Below, one piece after another: positions 55,178-63,548 of a stretch of 64,000 nt of DNA. A model generated the notes under the pieces. The model ran no database searches. It was not told the origin of the DNA and was given only the letters and a program-made list of their open reading frames with translations. The DNA is from JACSRF01 sp963695505 (GTDB taxonomy: Bacteria > Chloroflexota > Anaerolineae > Promineifilales > Promineifilaceae), in NCBI GenBank assembly GCA_963695505.1, contig CAVOGX010000015.1, forward strand, positions 1 to 64,000. Direction: 5' to 3'. The stretch's first letter is position 1. Every line of letters begins with the position of its first letter. The translations under genes were made by a program, and so were the position numbers.

Positions 55178-58100
55178 ATGACTGAAACAACACTCTTCTT
55201 ACCCATACTCATCGTTTTTGCTGGTGCGCTGGCTGCCTTGGGAGTTGGCCTTTCACCCCTAAGGCTGCGCATAGCCACTGAGAAATTGGCCTGGGGACTG
55301 GCACTTTTTCCTTTGGCAGCTTTTGTTTTGGCTGCCACTGCCTGGCCAGCCATAGCCAATGGTAGCGCGTTAATCTGGCAAATCAACTGGCTACCCTCAA
55401 TGGGCCTTTCAGCCGGGTTGTATTACGACAGCCTCAGCGCTCTTTTTGTTTACCTGGTCAGCGGCATAGGCGTACTGGTTGTTATCTATGGCGGCCAATA
55501 TTTCAAAGGCGACCAGAGCGCCTGGCGATTCCAGGCTTATTTATTGCTTTTTATGAGCGCCATGCTGGGTGTAGTTATGGCCGGCGACGTGATTAGCCTC
55601 TTTGTTTTTTGGGAGGGGACTAGCATTGTGTCGTACCTGCTGGTGGCTTACAAATATAAGTCCGAGGAAGCACGTGAGGGCGCCTTTCGCGCACTTTTCA
55701 TTACCGGTGGGGGTGGCATAGCCTTGTTAGCCGGGCTGCTCATGGTCAGCTATGCGGCCGGGGGCAGCGACATGGCTACCATTTTGCAAAGTGGCGAGCT
55801 GGTGCGCAGCAGCGAAATTTATGGCGTAATGTTGGGTCTGGTGGCATTTGGCGCTTTTACCAAAAGCGCTCAATTTCCAGCCCACATCTGGCTGCCTGGG
55901 GCCATGAGCGCGCCTACGCCGGCCAGTGCCTATCTGCATTCGGCTACCATGGTTAAGGCGGGGGTCTATCTGCTGGCACGGCTGAACCCAGCCCTGGGCA
56001 ATACCGCAGCGTGGTTCTGGCTGCTAACAATTGTGGGCGGGTTGACAATGCTCACCGGGGCGTACCTGGGTTTGAAGCAAAATGACTTGAAAGCGCTGCT
56101 GGCATATTCGACCATTAGCCAATTGGGCGTCTTTGTGATGATGATCGGTCAGGAAATGGATATCGCCTTTAAGGCATTGGTGGTTGGGGTGCTGGCTCAT
56201 GCCCTGTACAAAAGCGCCCTGTTCATGGTGGCTGGCATTGTAGACCATGAGACAGGCACGCGGGATATCCGGCGATTAGGTGGACTGCGAAATGTAATGC
56301 CGGTAGGCTTTGTGCTGGCAACTATTGGCGCGCTGTCGATGGCCGGATTGCCGCCACTCTTCGGTTTTTTGGCGAAAGAGACGCTGCTGGCAACGGCCGT
56401 TCATCCATCCTTCACCGTGTGGGAGAGCTACATATTGGTTGCTGCGACGGTAGTCGCCGGAGCGCTGCTCCTGGCCCAATCGGGCATGCTGGTGTTCGAA
56501 ACATTCCTGGGGAAAGCCAAGGACGAGACAGTGCACGGCCATGAAGCGCCATGGGCGATGCTTCTAGCACCGGCTGTACCGGCCGTCCTTTCTTTAGTGG
56601 TTAGCCTGCCCGACGCCCAATTTCTGGAGAATTTTTTGGCAACTGCCGCAGCAGCAGCCTATGGCGACAAAGTGAAAGTGTCCTTGGCGTTGTGGACTGG
56701 CTTCAACGTGCCTCTCATGCTTTCTGTGATTGCCGTTTCGCTAGGATCTCTGCTGTTCTGGCAGCGGGTGCGGGTACGTGGCTGGCAAAATCGCCTGCCC
56801 CAACAGGTGAGTTTTAATGGCGTGTACCGCGCCGTACTCCGACTTGTGGATGGCGGGGCTTATTGGGCAACGCGGCTGCAAAATGGACGGCTGCGTTTCT
56901 ACCTGACGGTTATGCTGCTAAGTATGGTGGGATTGGTGCTGCTCTTTGGCGCCTCAGTACCCTTGGCCGGCACTTTGGATAACCTTACCTGGCCCACAAT
57001 GGATGTTGATGGTGAATTGGCGGTGCTGCGTGTGTTCTCCCTGCTATTTATAGTTGGCGCAGCGTTAGCTACGGTGCTGCTGAAACGCGACTTTTCCGCG
57101 ATTTTGGCCATGGGTGTTTCGGGTTTAGGAATTGTGGCGCTGTTGGTGCTGGAACCAGCCCCCGACGTGGCCTTGGTACAGGTGGTGGTCGACATTCTGG
57201 CCATGGTGATTTTGGTGCTGGCGCTGGCCCGGCTGCCACGCCCGCAGCGGCGCAAGGCCCAGGAATTTACCTTCAAACAGTCGCGGGCAGGTTTGTTGTG
57301 GGATGGTTTTGTGGCGTTGAGCGTGGGGGCGGTAGTAACGGCCGTTACCCTCATTGCCCTCACTTCTCGACCCCGCGAAAGCGTTGTCACCCCATTCTAC
57401 GAAGCCAGCGCCAAGCCCCTGGCCGGGGCCAAGGATATTGTGGGTGCCATCATCGTTGATTTTCGCGCCCTGGATACGCTCATAGAGATTGCCGTGTTTG
57501 CCATGGCCGGCGTGGGCATTTATACCTTGCTGCGCTACGCTACGCGCAAATATGGCGATACAGGCGACCAGGTAGCCGAGCTGCCAGTTCCGGCGCGGCG
57601 GCTGCGCACTTTTGGGGTTGGCGGTTCGAAAACCTCCAATTTTATACACGCCCTGGCTTATTTTTCACTGCCGTTGGCATTGATCATAGCCGTTACGCAT
57701 ATGATGTACGGGCACGACCAGCCGGGTGATGGCTTTACAGCCGGAGTTATCATTAGCCTGGCCATAGGCTTTTGGTACGTGGTATTTGGCTACTACGAGA
57801 CGCGCCGGCGGCTTTCGTGGCTGCGGGGCACCCCCCTGATTAGCGCCGGTTTACTTTTGGTGATCATTTCCGGTCTTTCGGCAGCTTTCATCAATGGCAG
57901 CTTCCTCTCCCCGGTAAATTTTGGCGAGATATTGGGTCTGCCGCTTCCGAGCGGGTTCTATTTGAGCACGGCCTTTTTATTCGAAGTAGCCATTGCTTTG
58001 ACGGTAGTGGGCAGCGTCACCTTGATGCTGAATACGCTAGGCCACCCGCTGCAGCCTGACCGCGAAATTGAGAAGCGTGTGGGAGAAATTGTGCAGCTTG

Positions 58101-58180
58101 AAAAAGAGTTGGATTTGCAGGAAATAGGCGCCACGCCTCAAATTGAGAGTGAAAAAGTAAGGCTTTCTTCAGAAGGATAA
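55178..58180 (+). CDS. mrpA: Mrp antiporter subunit A fused to subunit B (MrpA-MrpB)
   Basis: 1000 residues. N-terminal ND5-like MrpA core: AFTKSAQFPAHIWLPGAMSAPTPASAYLHSATMVKAGVYLLARLNP (proton-pumping core), KALLAYSTISQLGVF (Lys), LPPLFGFLAKETLL. The middle has further helices and an MbhD-like part (residues 620-690). The C-terminal 140 residues (FIHALAYFSLPLALIIAVTHMMYGHDQPGDGFTAGVI) are the MrpB domain with the GHDxPGDGFxxG signature. Separate mrpB is therefore absent. Na+(Ca2+)/H+ antiport as part of the MrpA-G complex. Confidence 0.93.
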   Translation: MTETTLFLPILIVFAGALAALGVGLSPLRLRIATEKLAWGLALFPLAAFVLAATAWPAIANGSALIWQINWLPSMGLSAGLYYDSLSALFVYLVSGIGVLVVIYGGQYFKGDQSAWRFQAYLLLFMSAMLGVVMAGDVISLFVFWEGTSIVSYLLVAYKYKSEEAREGAFRALFITGGGGIALLAGLLMVSYAAGGSDMATILQSGELVRSSEIYGVMLGLVAFGAFTKSAQFPAHIWLPGAMSAPTPASAYLHSATMVKAGVYLLARLNPALGNTAAWFWLLTIVGGLTMLTGAYLGLKQNDLKALLAYSTISQLGVFVMMIGQEMDIAFKALVVGVLAHALYKSALFMVAGIVDHETGTRDIRRLGGLRNVMPVGFVLATIGALSMAGLPPLFGFLAKETLLATAVHPSFTVWESYILVAATVVAGALLLAQSGMLVFETFLGKAKDETVHGHEAPWAMLLAPAVPAVLSLVVSLPDAQFLENFLATAAAAAYGDKVKVSLALWTGFNVPLMLSVIAVSLGSLLFWQRVRVRGWQNRLPQQVSFNGVYRAVLRLVDGGAYWATRLQNGRLRFYLTVMLLSMVGLVLLFGASVPLAGTLDNLTWPTMDVDGELAVLRVFSLLFIVGAALATVLLKRDFSAILAMGVSGLGIVALLVLEPAPDVALVQVVVDILAMVILVLALARLPRPQRRKAQEFTFKQSRAGLLWDGFVALSVGAVVTAVTLIALTSRPRESVVTPFYEASAKPLAGAKDIVGAIIVDFRALDTLIEIAVFAMAGVGIYTLLRYATRKYGDTGDQVAELPVPARRLRTFGVGGSKTSNFIHALAYFSLPLALIIAVTHMMYGHDQPGDGFTAGVIISLAIGFWYVVFGYYETRRRLSWLRGTPLISAGLLLVIISGLSAAFINGSFLSPVNFGEILGLPLPSGFYLSTAFLFEVAIALTVVGSVTLMLNTLGHPLQPDREIEKRVGEIVQLEKELDLQEIGATPQIESEKVRLSSEG

Positions 58181-58184
58181 ACGG

Positions 58185-58520
58185 ATGGAACTTTTAACAG
58201 CTTTGGCAATTGGCGGGCTGACTGCTATTGGCATTTTCCAATTATTGCGACGAAATGTTATCCGCTCAGCAATTGGGTTGATTCTATTGGCGAGCGCGAT
58301 CAACTTGTTTTTACTAAGCACGGGGGCTTACCTGGGCACAGCTCCGGCTTATGACAACGGCATGGCCGGGCAGCGTAGCGATGCACTGCCTCAGGCGCTC
58401 ATTTTGACGGCTATTGTAATTAGCATGGGTGGTACGGCCTTTGTGCTCTCGATGCTGTACATCATCTCCTCACGCTATAAGACTAGCGATCTCGATGAGG
58501 TTGATGGGCTGAAGTATTAG
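58185..58520 (+). CDS. mrpC: Mrp antiporter subunit C (NuoK-like)
   Basis: 111 residues, three TM helices: GGLTAIGIFQLLRRNVIRSAIGLILLASAINLFLL and DALPQALILTAIVISMGGTAFVLSM, the NuoK-like motif of MrpC. It starts 4 bp after mrpA. Confidence 0.92.
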   Translation: MELLTALAIGGLTAIGIFQLLRRNVIRSAIGLILLASAINLFLLSTGAYLGTAPAYDNGMAGQRSDALPQALILTAIVISMGGTAFVLSMLYIISSRYKTSDLDEVDGLKY

Positions 58521-58560
58521 AAGTTTCGACAAGAGTCATTGATAAAGTAACTGACTAACT

Positions 58561-60048
58561 ATGAACACACATATTGTTTTACTTCCTGTTTTGATTCCCC
58601 TGGTTGGCGCGGCCGTGGCGCTGCTGCTGCGCAAGCGGCGGCGGGTGCAGGCTGGCTGGACGCTGGGCACGATGGTAACCTCGCTGGCTGTTAGCCTGGT
58701 GCTGCTGTGGACGGTATGGCAGGACGGCCGTCCCCTGGTGTTCCAGTCTGGCGATTGGGCTGCGCCCTTTGGTATCTCGCTGGTAGGAGATTTGCTTGCG
58801 GTAGTGATGGTGGTGATGAGCCAGCTTGTGATAGGCACGGGGATTTTGTATGCAATGGGCAGCAAAGACAGCGTGGTGCAGTACCCAACCTTTTACCCGC
58901 TCTTTCTGACCCTGGCCACGGGGTTGACCGGCTCCTTTTTAACAGGGGATTTGTTTAACCTGTTTGTTTTTGCAGAGCTGTTGGTGATTTCGGGCACGGT
59001 GTTAACGGCCGTTTCTGACGACAAATTTGGCACTGAAGCAGCTTACAAATATTTCTACATCAGCCTGCTGGCGGCCACCTTTTTGCTGCTTGCCGTGGGC
59101 AGCCTTTACGTGTCATATGGCACGCTGAATATGGCAGATTTGGCGAATCGGATTGCGTTGGATGGGGAACGGCCGTTGCTGCCTTTCGCCATTGGGTTCC
59201 TTATGGCTGCCTTCATGATCAAGAGCGCCGTCTTTCCCTTCCACTTTTGGCAGCCCGATTTCCACACAGCCGCTCCAACGGCCGTTTCCGCTATGCTCTC
59301 GTCAGTTGTGGTGAAATTAGGCGTTTATGGCTTCTTGCGAATGACTACTTTGCTTTTTGTAGACCAGGCCAGCACCATTAACACCTTGCTTATTGTAGCT
59401 GGAGTTGTTGGCGTCGTTTTTGGTGGGTTGTCCGCCTTAGGCACGCACAATGTAAAGCGGATGCTGGCGTATTCCACCCTGGCCCAAATCGGCTTTATTC
59501 TGGTTGGCATAGGTTGGGGAACCTCCTTGAGTATTGCTGCTGCCCTCGTTTTTGCAGTTAATCACAGCCTCATTAAGGCGGCCATGCTCATGTTAGCCGG
59601 AGCAATGGCCAGCCGCGCCTCCGTAAAATCAGCAGCTTTTGCCGTTGTTACCGGGCTGGGCAAAGGGGTCCCTTTCATCGGATTCCTATTCTTCTTAGGA
59701 AGCATGGGTTTAGCGGGAATCCCACCTGCCAATGGGTTTATTAGCAAAATGCTGCTCTTTCGCAGCGGCATAGAGGTAGCTTCTTACTTTCCTTTGGCGT
59801 TGATAGGCTTGGGTAGCATCTTTACGCTCATTTACACCATGCGGGCATTTCGCAAAATTTGGTGGGAGTTACCTGCTGAGAATGTGAAACTTAAACCCTC
59901 AGGGGATAAGGTTCTTGCGCCACTCTTACTGTTGGTATTGGTATTGGTGTTTGGTATTTGGGCAGACCCAATGGTACAGGTAGCTTTAGACACAAGTTCC
60001 TGGCTTTTAGAGCCTGCCAGATATGTAGTTGCGGTAATCGGTGGTTAA
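58561..60048 (+). CDS. mrpD: Mrp antiporter subunit D (ND2/ND4-like)
   Basis: 495 residues, about 14 TM helices. DLFNLFVFAELLVISGTVLTAV, IKSAVFPFHFWQPDFHTAAPTAVSAMLSSVVVKLGVYGFLR (core with His and Lys) and LAYSTLAQIGFILVG. Three AACGGCCGTT copies lie in this gene (59004, 59168, 59277). Confidence 0.93.
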   Translation: MNTHIVLLPVLIPLVGAAVALLLRKRRRVQAGWTLGTMVTSLAVSLVLLWTVWQDGRPLVFQSGDWAAPFGISLVGDLLAVVMVVMSQLVIGTGILYAMGSKDSVVQYPTFYPLFLTLATGLTGSFLTGDLFNLFVFAELLVISGTVLTAVSDDKFGTEAAYKYFYISLLAATFLLLAVGSLYVSYGTLNMADLANRIALDGERPLLPFAIGFLMAAFMIKSAVFPFHFWQPDFHTAAPTAVSAMLSSVVVKLGVYGFLRMTTLLFVDQASTINTLLIVAGVVGVVFGGLSALGTHNVKRMLAYSTLAQIGFILVGIGWGTSLSIAAALVFAVNHSLIKAAMLMLAGAMASRASVKSAAFAVVTGLGKGVPFIGFLFFLGSMGLAGIPPANGFISKMLLFRSGIEVASYFPLALIGLGSIFTLIYTMRAFRKIWWELPAENVKLKPSGDKVLAPLLLLVLVLVFGIWADPMVQVALDTSSWLLEPARYVVAVIGG

Positions 60049-60074
60049 TTGCTTTTAAAGATGGGGTTTTAAAA

Positions 60075-60551
60075 ATGCATTATTTGCGCTTAACAGTTTC
60101 TTTTTGGATTTTGTATCTCTTACTAACAGGCAATACTCAGGTAAGCAATCTGGTGGTTGGGTTGTTGGTAGCTGGTGGCGTGGGGTTGTTGGTACGGCCG
60201 ATTAACCGCGAGTTCCCCTGGAGTCGTTTTCCGGGTGCTGTAGTTGCCTCTTTACAGTACGCATTTATTTTGTTGTGGGACCTGGCCTTGAGTGGCTTTA
60301 GGGTGGGGCGCATCATCCTTTTCAACCAGCCGATCAATCCCGGCATAATAGCCATTCCCTCTGGTTGTAAATCAGAGTTGGGTACTGCCTTAAGCGCTCA
60401 CGCCATCACCGTAACTCCGGGAGAAATGGTGGTAGAGATCAACGAGGATGGCGTGATGTACACACATTGTCTGGATGTAAACAAAGCCAGTGACTACGTG
60501 CAGCGCGCGCAGGATATCAGGCTGCGGCTGCTGCAGCGAATATTTGATTAA
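60075..60551 (+). CDS. mrpE: Mrp antiporter subunit E
   Basis: 158 residues from ATG 60075. N-terminal TM helices (LRLTVSFWILYLLLTGN, VVGLLVAGGVGLLVRPINREFPW), then a soluble end: LSAHAITVTPGEMVVEINEDG, the typical MrpE 'S-ITLTPGT' region with a variant. It lies between mrpD and mrpF. Confidence 0.88.
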   Translation: MHYLRLTVSFWILYLLLTGNTQVSNLVVGLLVAGGVGLLVRPINREFPWSRFPGAVVASLQYAFILLWDLALSGFRVGRIILFNQPINPGIIAIPSGCKSELGTALSAHAITVTPGEMVVEINEDGVMYTHCLDVNKASDYVQRAQDIRLRLLQRIFD

Positions 60552-60573
60552 CCTAGATCAAAAAAAATTCGAC

Positions 60574-60852
60574 ATGATAGAACAGATCTTAATTTTTGTA
60601 CTCTACGCTTCGCTTCTTTTACACATCGGCATGATTGGTGTGACCGTGTGGCGCGTTTGGCGAGGTGAAAATGTCATCGATCGCCTAATTGGCGCTGACC
60701 TCATCGGCACATTCACGCTAGCTTTATTGGTAATTCTAGCCCTCATAAGCGAACGAAGCATTTATATTGACGTGGCGCTCGGGCTAGCGGCTTTAGGTTT
60801 CGTGAGCATTATTGCCTTGTCGAAGTACCTTGCCGATGAGCAGATGTTTTAG
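60574..60852 (+). CDS. mrpF: Mrp antiporter subunit F
   Basis: 92 residues from ATG 60574. Three TM helices with VWRVWRGENVIDRLIGADLIGTFTL (R-G-x3-DR-x3-D-x3-T) and DVALGLAALGFVSIIALSKYL, diagnostic of MrpF. Confidence 0.92.
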   Translation: MIEQILIFVLYASLLLHIGMIGVTVWRVWRGENVIDRLIGADLIGTFTLALLVILALISERSIYIDVALGLAALGFVSIIALSKYLADEQMF

Positions 60853-60861
60853 CATTGGAAA

Positions 60862-60908
60862 CGTTCAGCTTGTCAGCATATGAGTCTGACAGATTAATTC
60901 TCTGAACG
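60862..60908 (+). other. Nested hairpin between mrpF and mrpG
   Basis: Outer stem CGTTCAG (60862-60868)/CTGAACG (60902-60908), inner stem TGTCAG (60871-60876)/CTGACA (60886-60891). It lies in the 77-nt gap, which is long for this operon. No T tract follows. It could tune expression within the operon or protect the mRNA. Confidence 0.4.
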
Positions 60909-60929
60909 CTAGCCTTAGGATTACAGACT

Positions 60930-61277
60930 ATGACGACTTTTTTGCAATTGGTAGCCATTGTTGCAGTAGTAGTGGGAACGCTTTTCTCTTTGGTGGGCAT
61001 ATTGGGTTACATTCGCTTGCCCGATGTGTACACGCGGCTGCATGCCACGGGAAAGGTAGGGGTGTTTGGCGCGGTGCTGCTGCTGGTAGCGGCCGTTTCG
61101 GGGACGAACCTGGGTGTGGGAAAAGGGTTGGTGCTCATAGCCTTGCTTTTGATAGCCGGACCGGTCACTAGCCACGCCATTGCTTCTGCAGCTTACAGAC
61201 TGGGAATCCCGATGGTTGGCAGCCGGGACGATTTACAGCAGGAAGCGTACCGCGAGAAAAAGAAGGTTCAGATATGA
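60930..61277 (+). CDS. mrpG: Mrp antiporter subunit G
   Basis: 115 residues with three TM helices: GTLFSLVGILGYIRLPDVYTRLHATGKVGVFGAVLLLVAA, with RLPDxYxRxHA being the MrpG signature, then ALLLIAGPVTSHAIASAAYRLG. Overlaps the next gene by four bases (ATGA). Confidence 0.93.
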   Translation: MTTFLQLVAIVAVVVGTLFSLVGILGYIRLPDVYTRLHATGKVGVFGAVLLLVAAVSGTNLGVGKGLVLIALLLIAGPVTSHAIASAAYRLGIPMVGSRDDLQQEAYREKKKVQI

Positions 61278-61639
61278 GTAGGGTAACGAAAAGTCATAAA
61301 ATTGATGATGAGACGTTAACGGCCGTTGCCAATGACGTTCTTTCAGCCTGGCAGCAGCACCATGGCACAACCAGCGGGAATGCCCACAGCATGATTGGTC
61401 CTGAAGGGGTCGCGGTGTTTATCGAGGAAGCCTTCTCACCCGCAGAGCACGCCCTGGCGGCCCGCCAGAAGGGAAACGATCTGCTCAACCGCTACGTGAA
61501 AAGCTTGCTTGAGCAAGTTTGTGCCGACCAGCAAAGCCGAATTGCCCTGGCGGCGGGCCGGGCTGTGGCATCCACCGGCGTCAGCGCCGATCCCGCCGCA
61601 GGCTGGGTGATGTGCTTTTTTCGATTGGCTGAGCAGTAG
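61274..61639 (+). CDS. Second MpsC-like (DUF2294-type) protein
   Basis: 121 residues, translationally coupled to mrpG (overlap 61274-61277). Pattern 'MIGPEGVAVFIEEAFSPAEHALAARQKGNDLLNRYVKSLLEQVCADQQSRIALAAGRAVASTGVSADP' has the same plan as the DUF2294 protein at 46881-47249: G-P near the start, a 'F-P-x-E-x-x-L' segment, a helix and a final VSxxxDxxxG. Similarity is weak by eye. It is the last gene of the Mrp operon, so a role in the antiporter complex or its regulation is inferred. Confidence 0.55.
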   Translation: MSRVTKSHKIDDETLTAVANDVLSAWQQHHGTTSGNAHSMIGPEGVAVFIEEAFSPAEHALAARQKGNDLLNRYVKSLLEQVCADQQSRIALAAGRAVASTGVSADPAAGWVMCFFRLAEQ

Positions 61640-61728
61640 ATTGCCACTCACTACATCACCTCTGGCCAAAAATTTTAGAATTCACCTCAGCGTAAAACCT
61701 ATTTCTCTGGCACTGCTTGCCAAAAGCC

Positions 61729-63515
61729 ATGAATGATACCTTCATCGTCCTCTCAATATTAGGAGTTGCCGTTTTACTCTTTATTACGGACAGGCTGCGC
61801 GTTGATGTTGTGGCCTTGTTAGTCTTGCTTGCGCTGATATTTACAGGATTGGTCACTCCCACGGAGGCATTTTTAGGTTTTGCCAGCCCGGCAGTCATCA
61901 CGGTATGGGCAGTGTTTATCATCAGTGGCGCTTTGTTTCGCAGCGGGGTAGCTGACAGGCTGGCGCGCATTATGATGCGTCTGGCCGGCGTAACCCGCGG
62001 CGATTATTGCTGGTTATCATGCTCATGGCTGGCGTTATGTCGGCTTTTATGAACAACATTGGGGCGGTAGCTATTCTGCTGCCGCCAGTGGTTAGCATGA
62101 GCCGCCAGCTTAAAGTGGCTCCTTCCAAGTTGTTGATGCCCCTGGCGTTTTCAGCATTGTTGGGCGGTAATTTGACCCTGGTAGGTACACCACCCAATAT
62201 TTTGGCCTCTAGCCTGCTGGATTCATACGCCAACGTCGACACCTTTTCCTTTTTTGATTTTGCACCGATGGGCTTGGTGATTTTAACAGCAGGGATCCTT
62301 TACATGCTTCTTGTAGGGTATCGACTGCTTCCAGAACGCACGCCAGGCGGTGAATTAGTAGGCGAATATCCGGTGCGGGAGTATTTAACCGAAGTAATCA
62401 TTGGAAAGAATTCGCCGTTGGTGGGGCAAAAGCTATCCGAAACCGGCTTTGGCGAGAAATATGACCTGGTGATCCTGCGCGTGCAGCGGGAAGATGGCAC
62501 GCAAATGGGACCCGATTCGGACCGGCTGCTGCAAGACGGTGATTTACTATTGGTAGAGGGGGCCGCAGCGGACATATTGAGCGTGAGCCAGGAAACGGGT
62601 CTGGAACCCGTTCACGGGCTACCCCAAGAGGAGATCGAATCTGTTGTGGGCGAACTGAACCTGGCGGAAATCACGCTGGCGCCACGCTCGCACATGGAAG
62701 GGGCTACGCTGAAAGAAATCGGATTTCGCGCGCAGTTTGGGGTGTCGGTGCTGGCCATGCGGCATAACGGCCGTTCCCTCGTTAGCCATTTGGGTGACGT
62801 ACCCTTAATTTTGGTGATTCGCTTGCTGGTGCAAGGCACGCCAGAAAAGCTTTTGCTGCTGCGCCGCGACGCCAACTTTTTAATGCTCGACATGCCGCCC
62901 ATTGAAACCAGGCGTAACCACAAAGCACCCATTACCCTGGCAGTTTTGGCTGGCTTGTTAGTCTTGGTTACGACTGGATGGCTGGACACCTCTACTACCA
63001 TGCTTTTAGGCGCGCTGCTGATGGTGCTTACCGGCGTATTGAGCATGGATGAAGCCTACGAATCCATTGATTGGAAGTCGGTATTTTTGATCGCCGGGAT
63101 GCTGCCGCTGGGTGTTGCTATGGAAAACACCGGCACGGCCAGGCTTTTAGCCGACCAAATTGTGGGGCTTATTGGGGACTGGGGCGCTATTGCTGTGCTA
63201 GGCGGCATATTTTTACTTACGGCTTTACTCACCGAAGTGATTTCTAATGCGGCGGCCACCGTGCTGATGGTCCCCATCGCCATTGATGCCGCATTTGGCT
63301 TAGGGGCGGCGCCGCAGCCTTTTGTCATGGCTACGGTGATTGCCGCTTCTACCTCGTTTTTGATGCCGGTGGGGCATCAGGTAAATGTCATTATTTATGG
63401 ACCGGGCGGATATCGATTTACGGATTATGCCCGCGTCGGTTTGTTATTAAATCTCATTTTGCTGATGTTGGCGTTGACGGTGCTGCCTCTCATCTGGCCG
63501 TTGTATCCAGGCTAA
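61729..63515 (+). CDS. SLC13/DASS-family permease with RCK_C domains (one frameshift)
   Basis: ATG 61729 (a TTG lies at 61717). About 594 residues. N-terminus: MNDTFIVLSILGVAVLLFITDRLRVDVVALLVLLAL then TPTEAFLGFASPAVITVWAVFI. One indel near 61995 shifts frame before LVIMLMAGVMSAFMNNIGAVAILLPP. Then TPPNILASSLL, two RCK_C-like domains (GFGEKYDLVILRVQREDG and GFRAQFGVSVLAMRHNGRS), and the C-terminal half with VFLIAGMLPLGVAMENTGTARLL and SFLMPVGHQVNVIIYGPGGYRFTDY. Paralogue of 635-3039. It follows the Mrp block by 90 bp. The substrate is unknown. Confidence 0.88.
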
Positions 63516-63548
63516 CAACAGTTAATGTGATATTGGGTCAAGAAAGTT

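Noticed and set aside
55178..58180. Respiratory complex I subunits (ND5/ND2-like)
   Set aside because: The MrpB, MrpE, MrpF and MrpG signatures with the C subunit identify an Mrp antiporter, and no other nuo gene is present.
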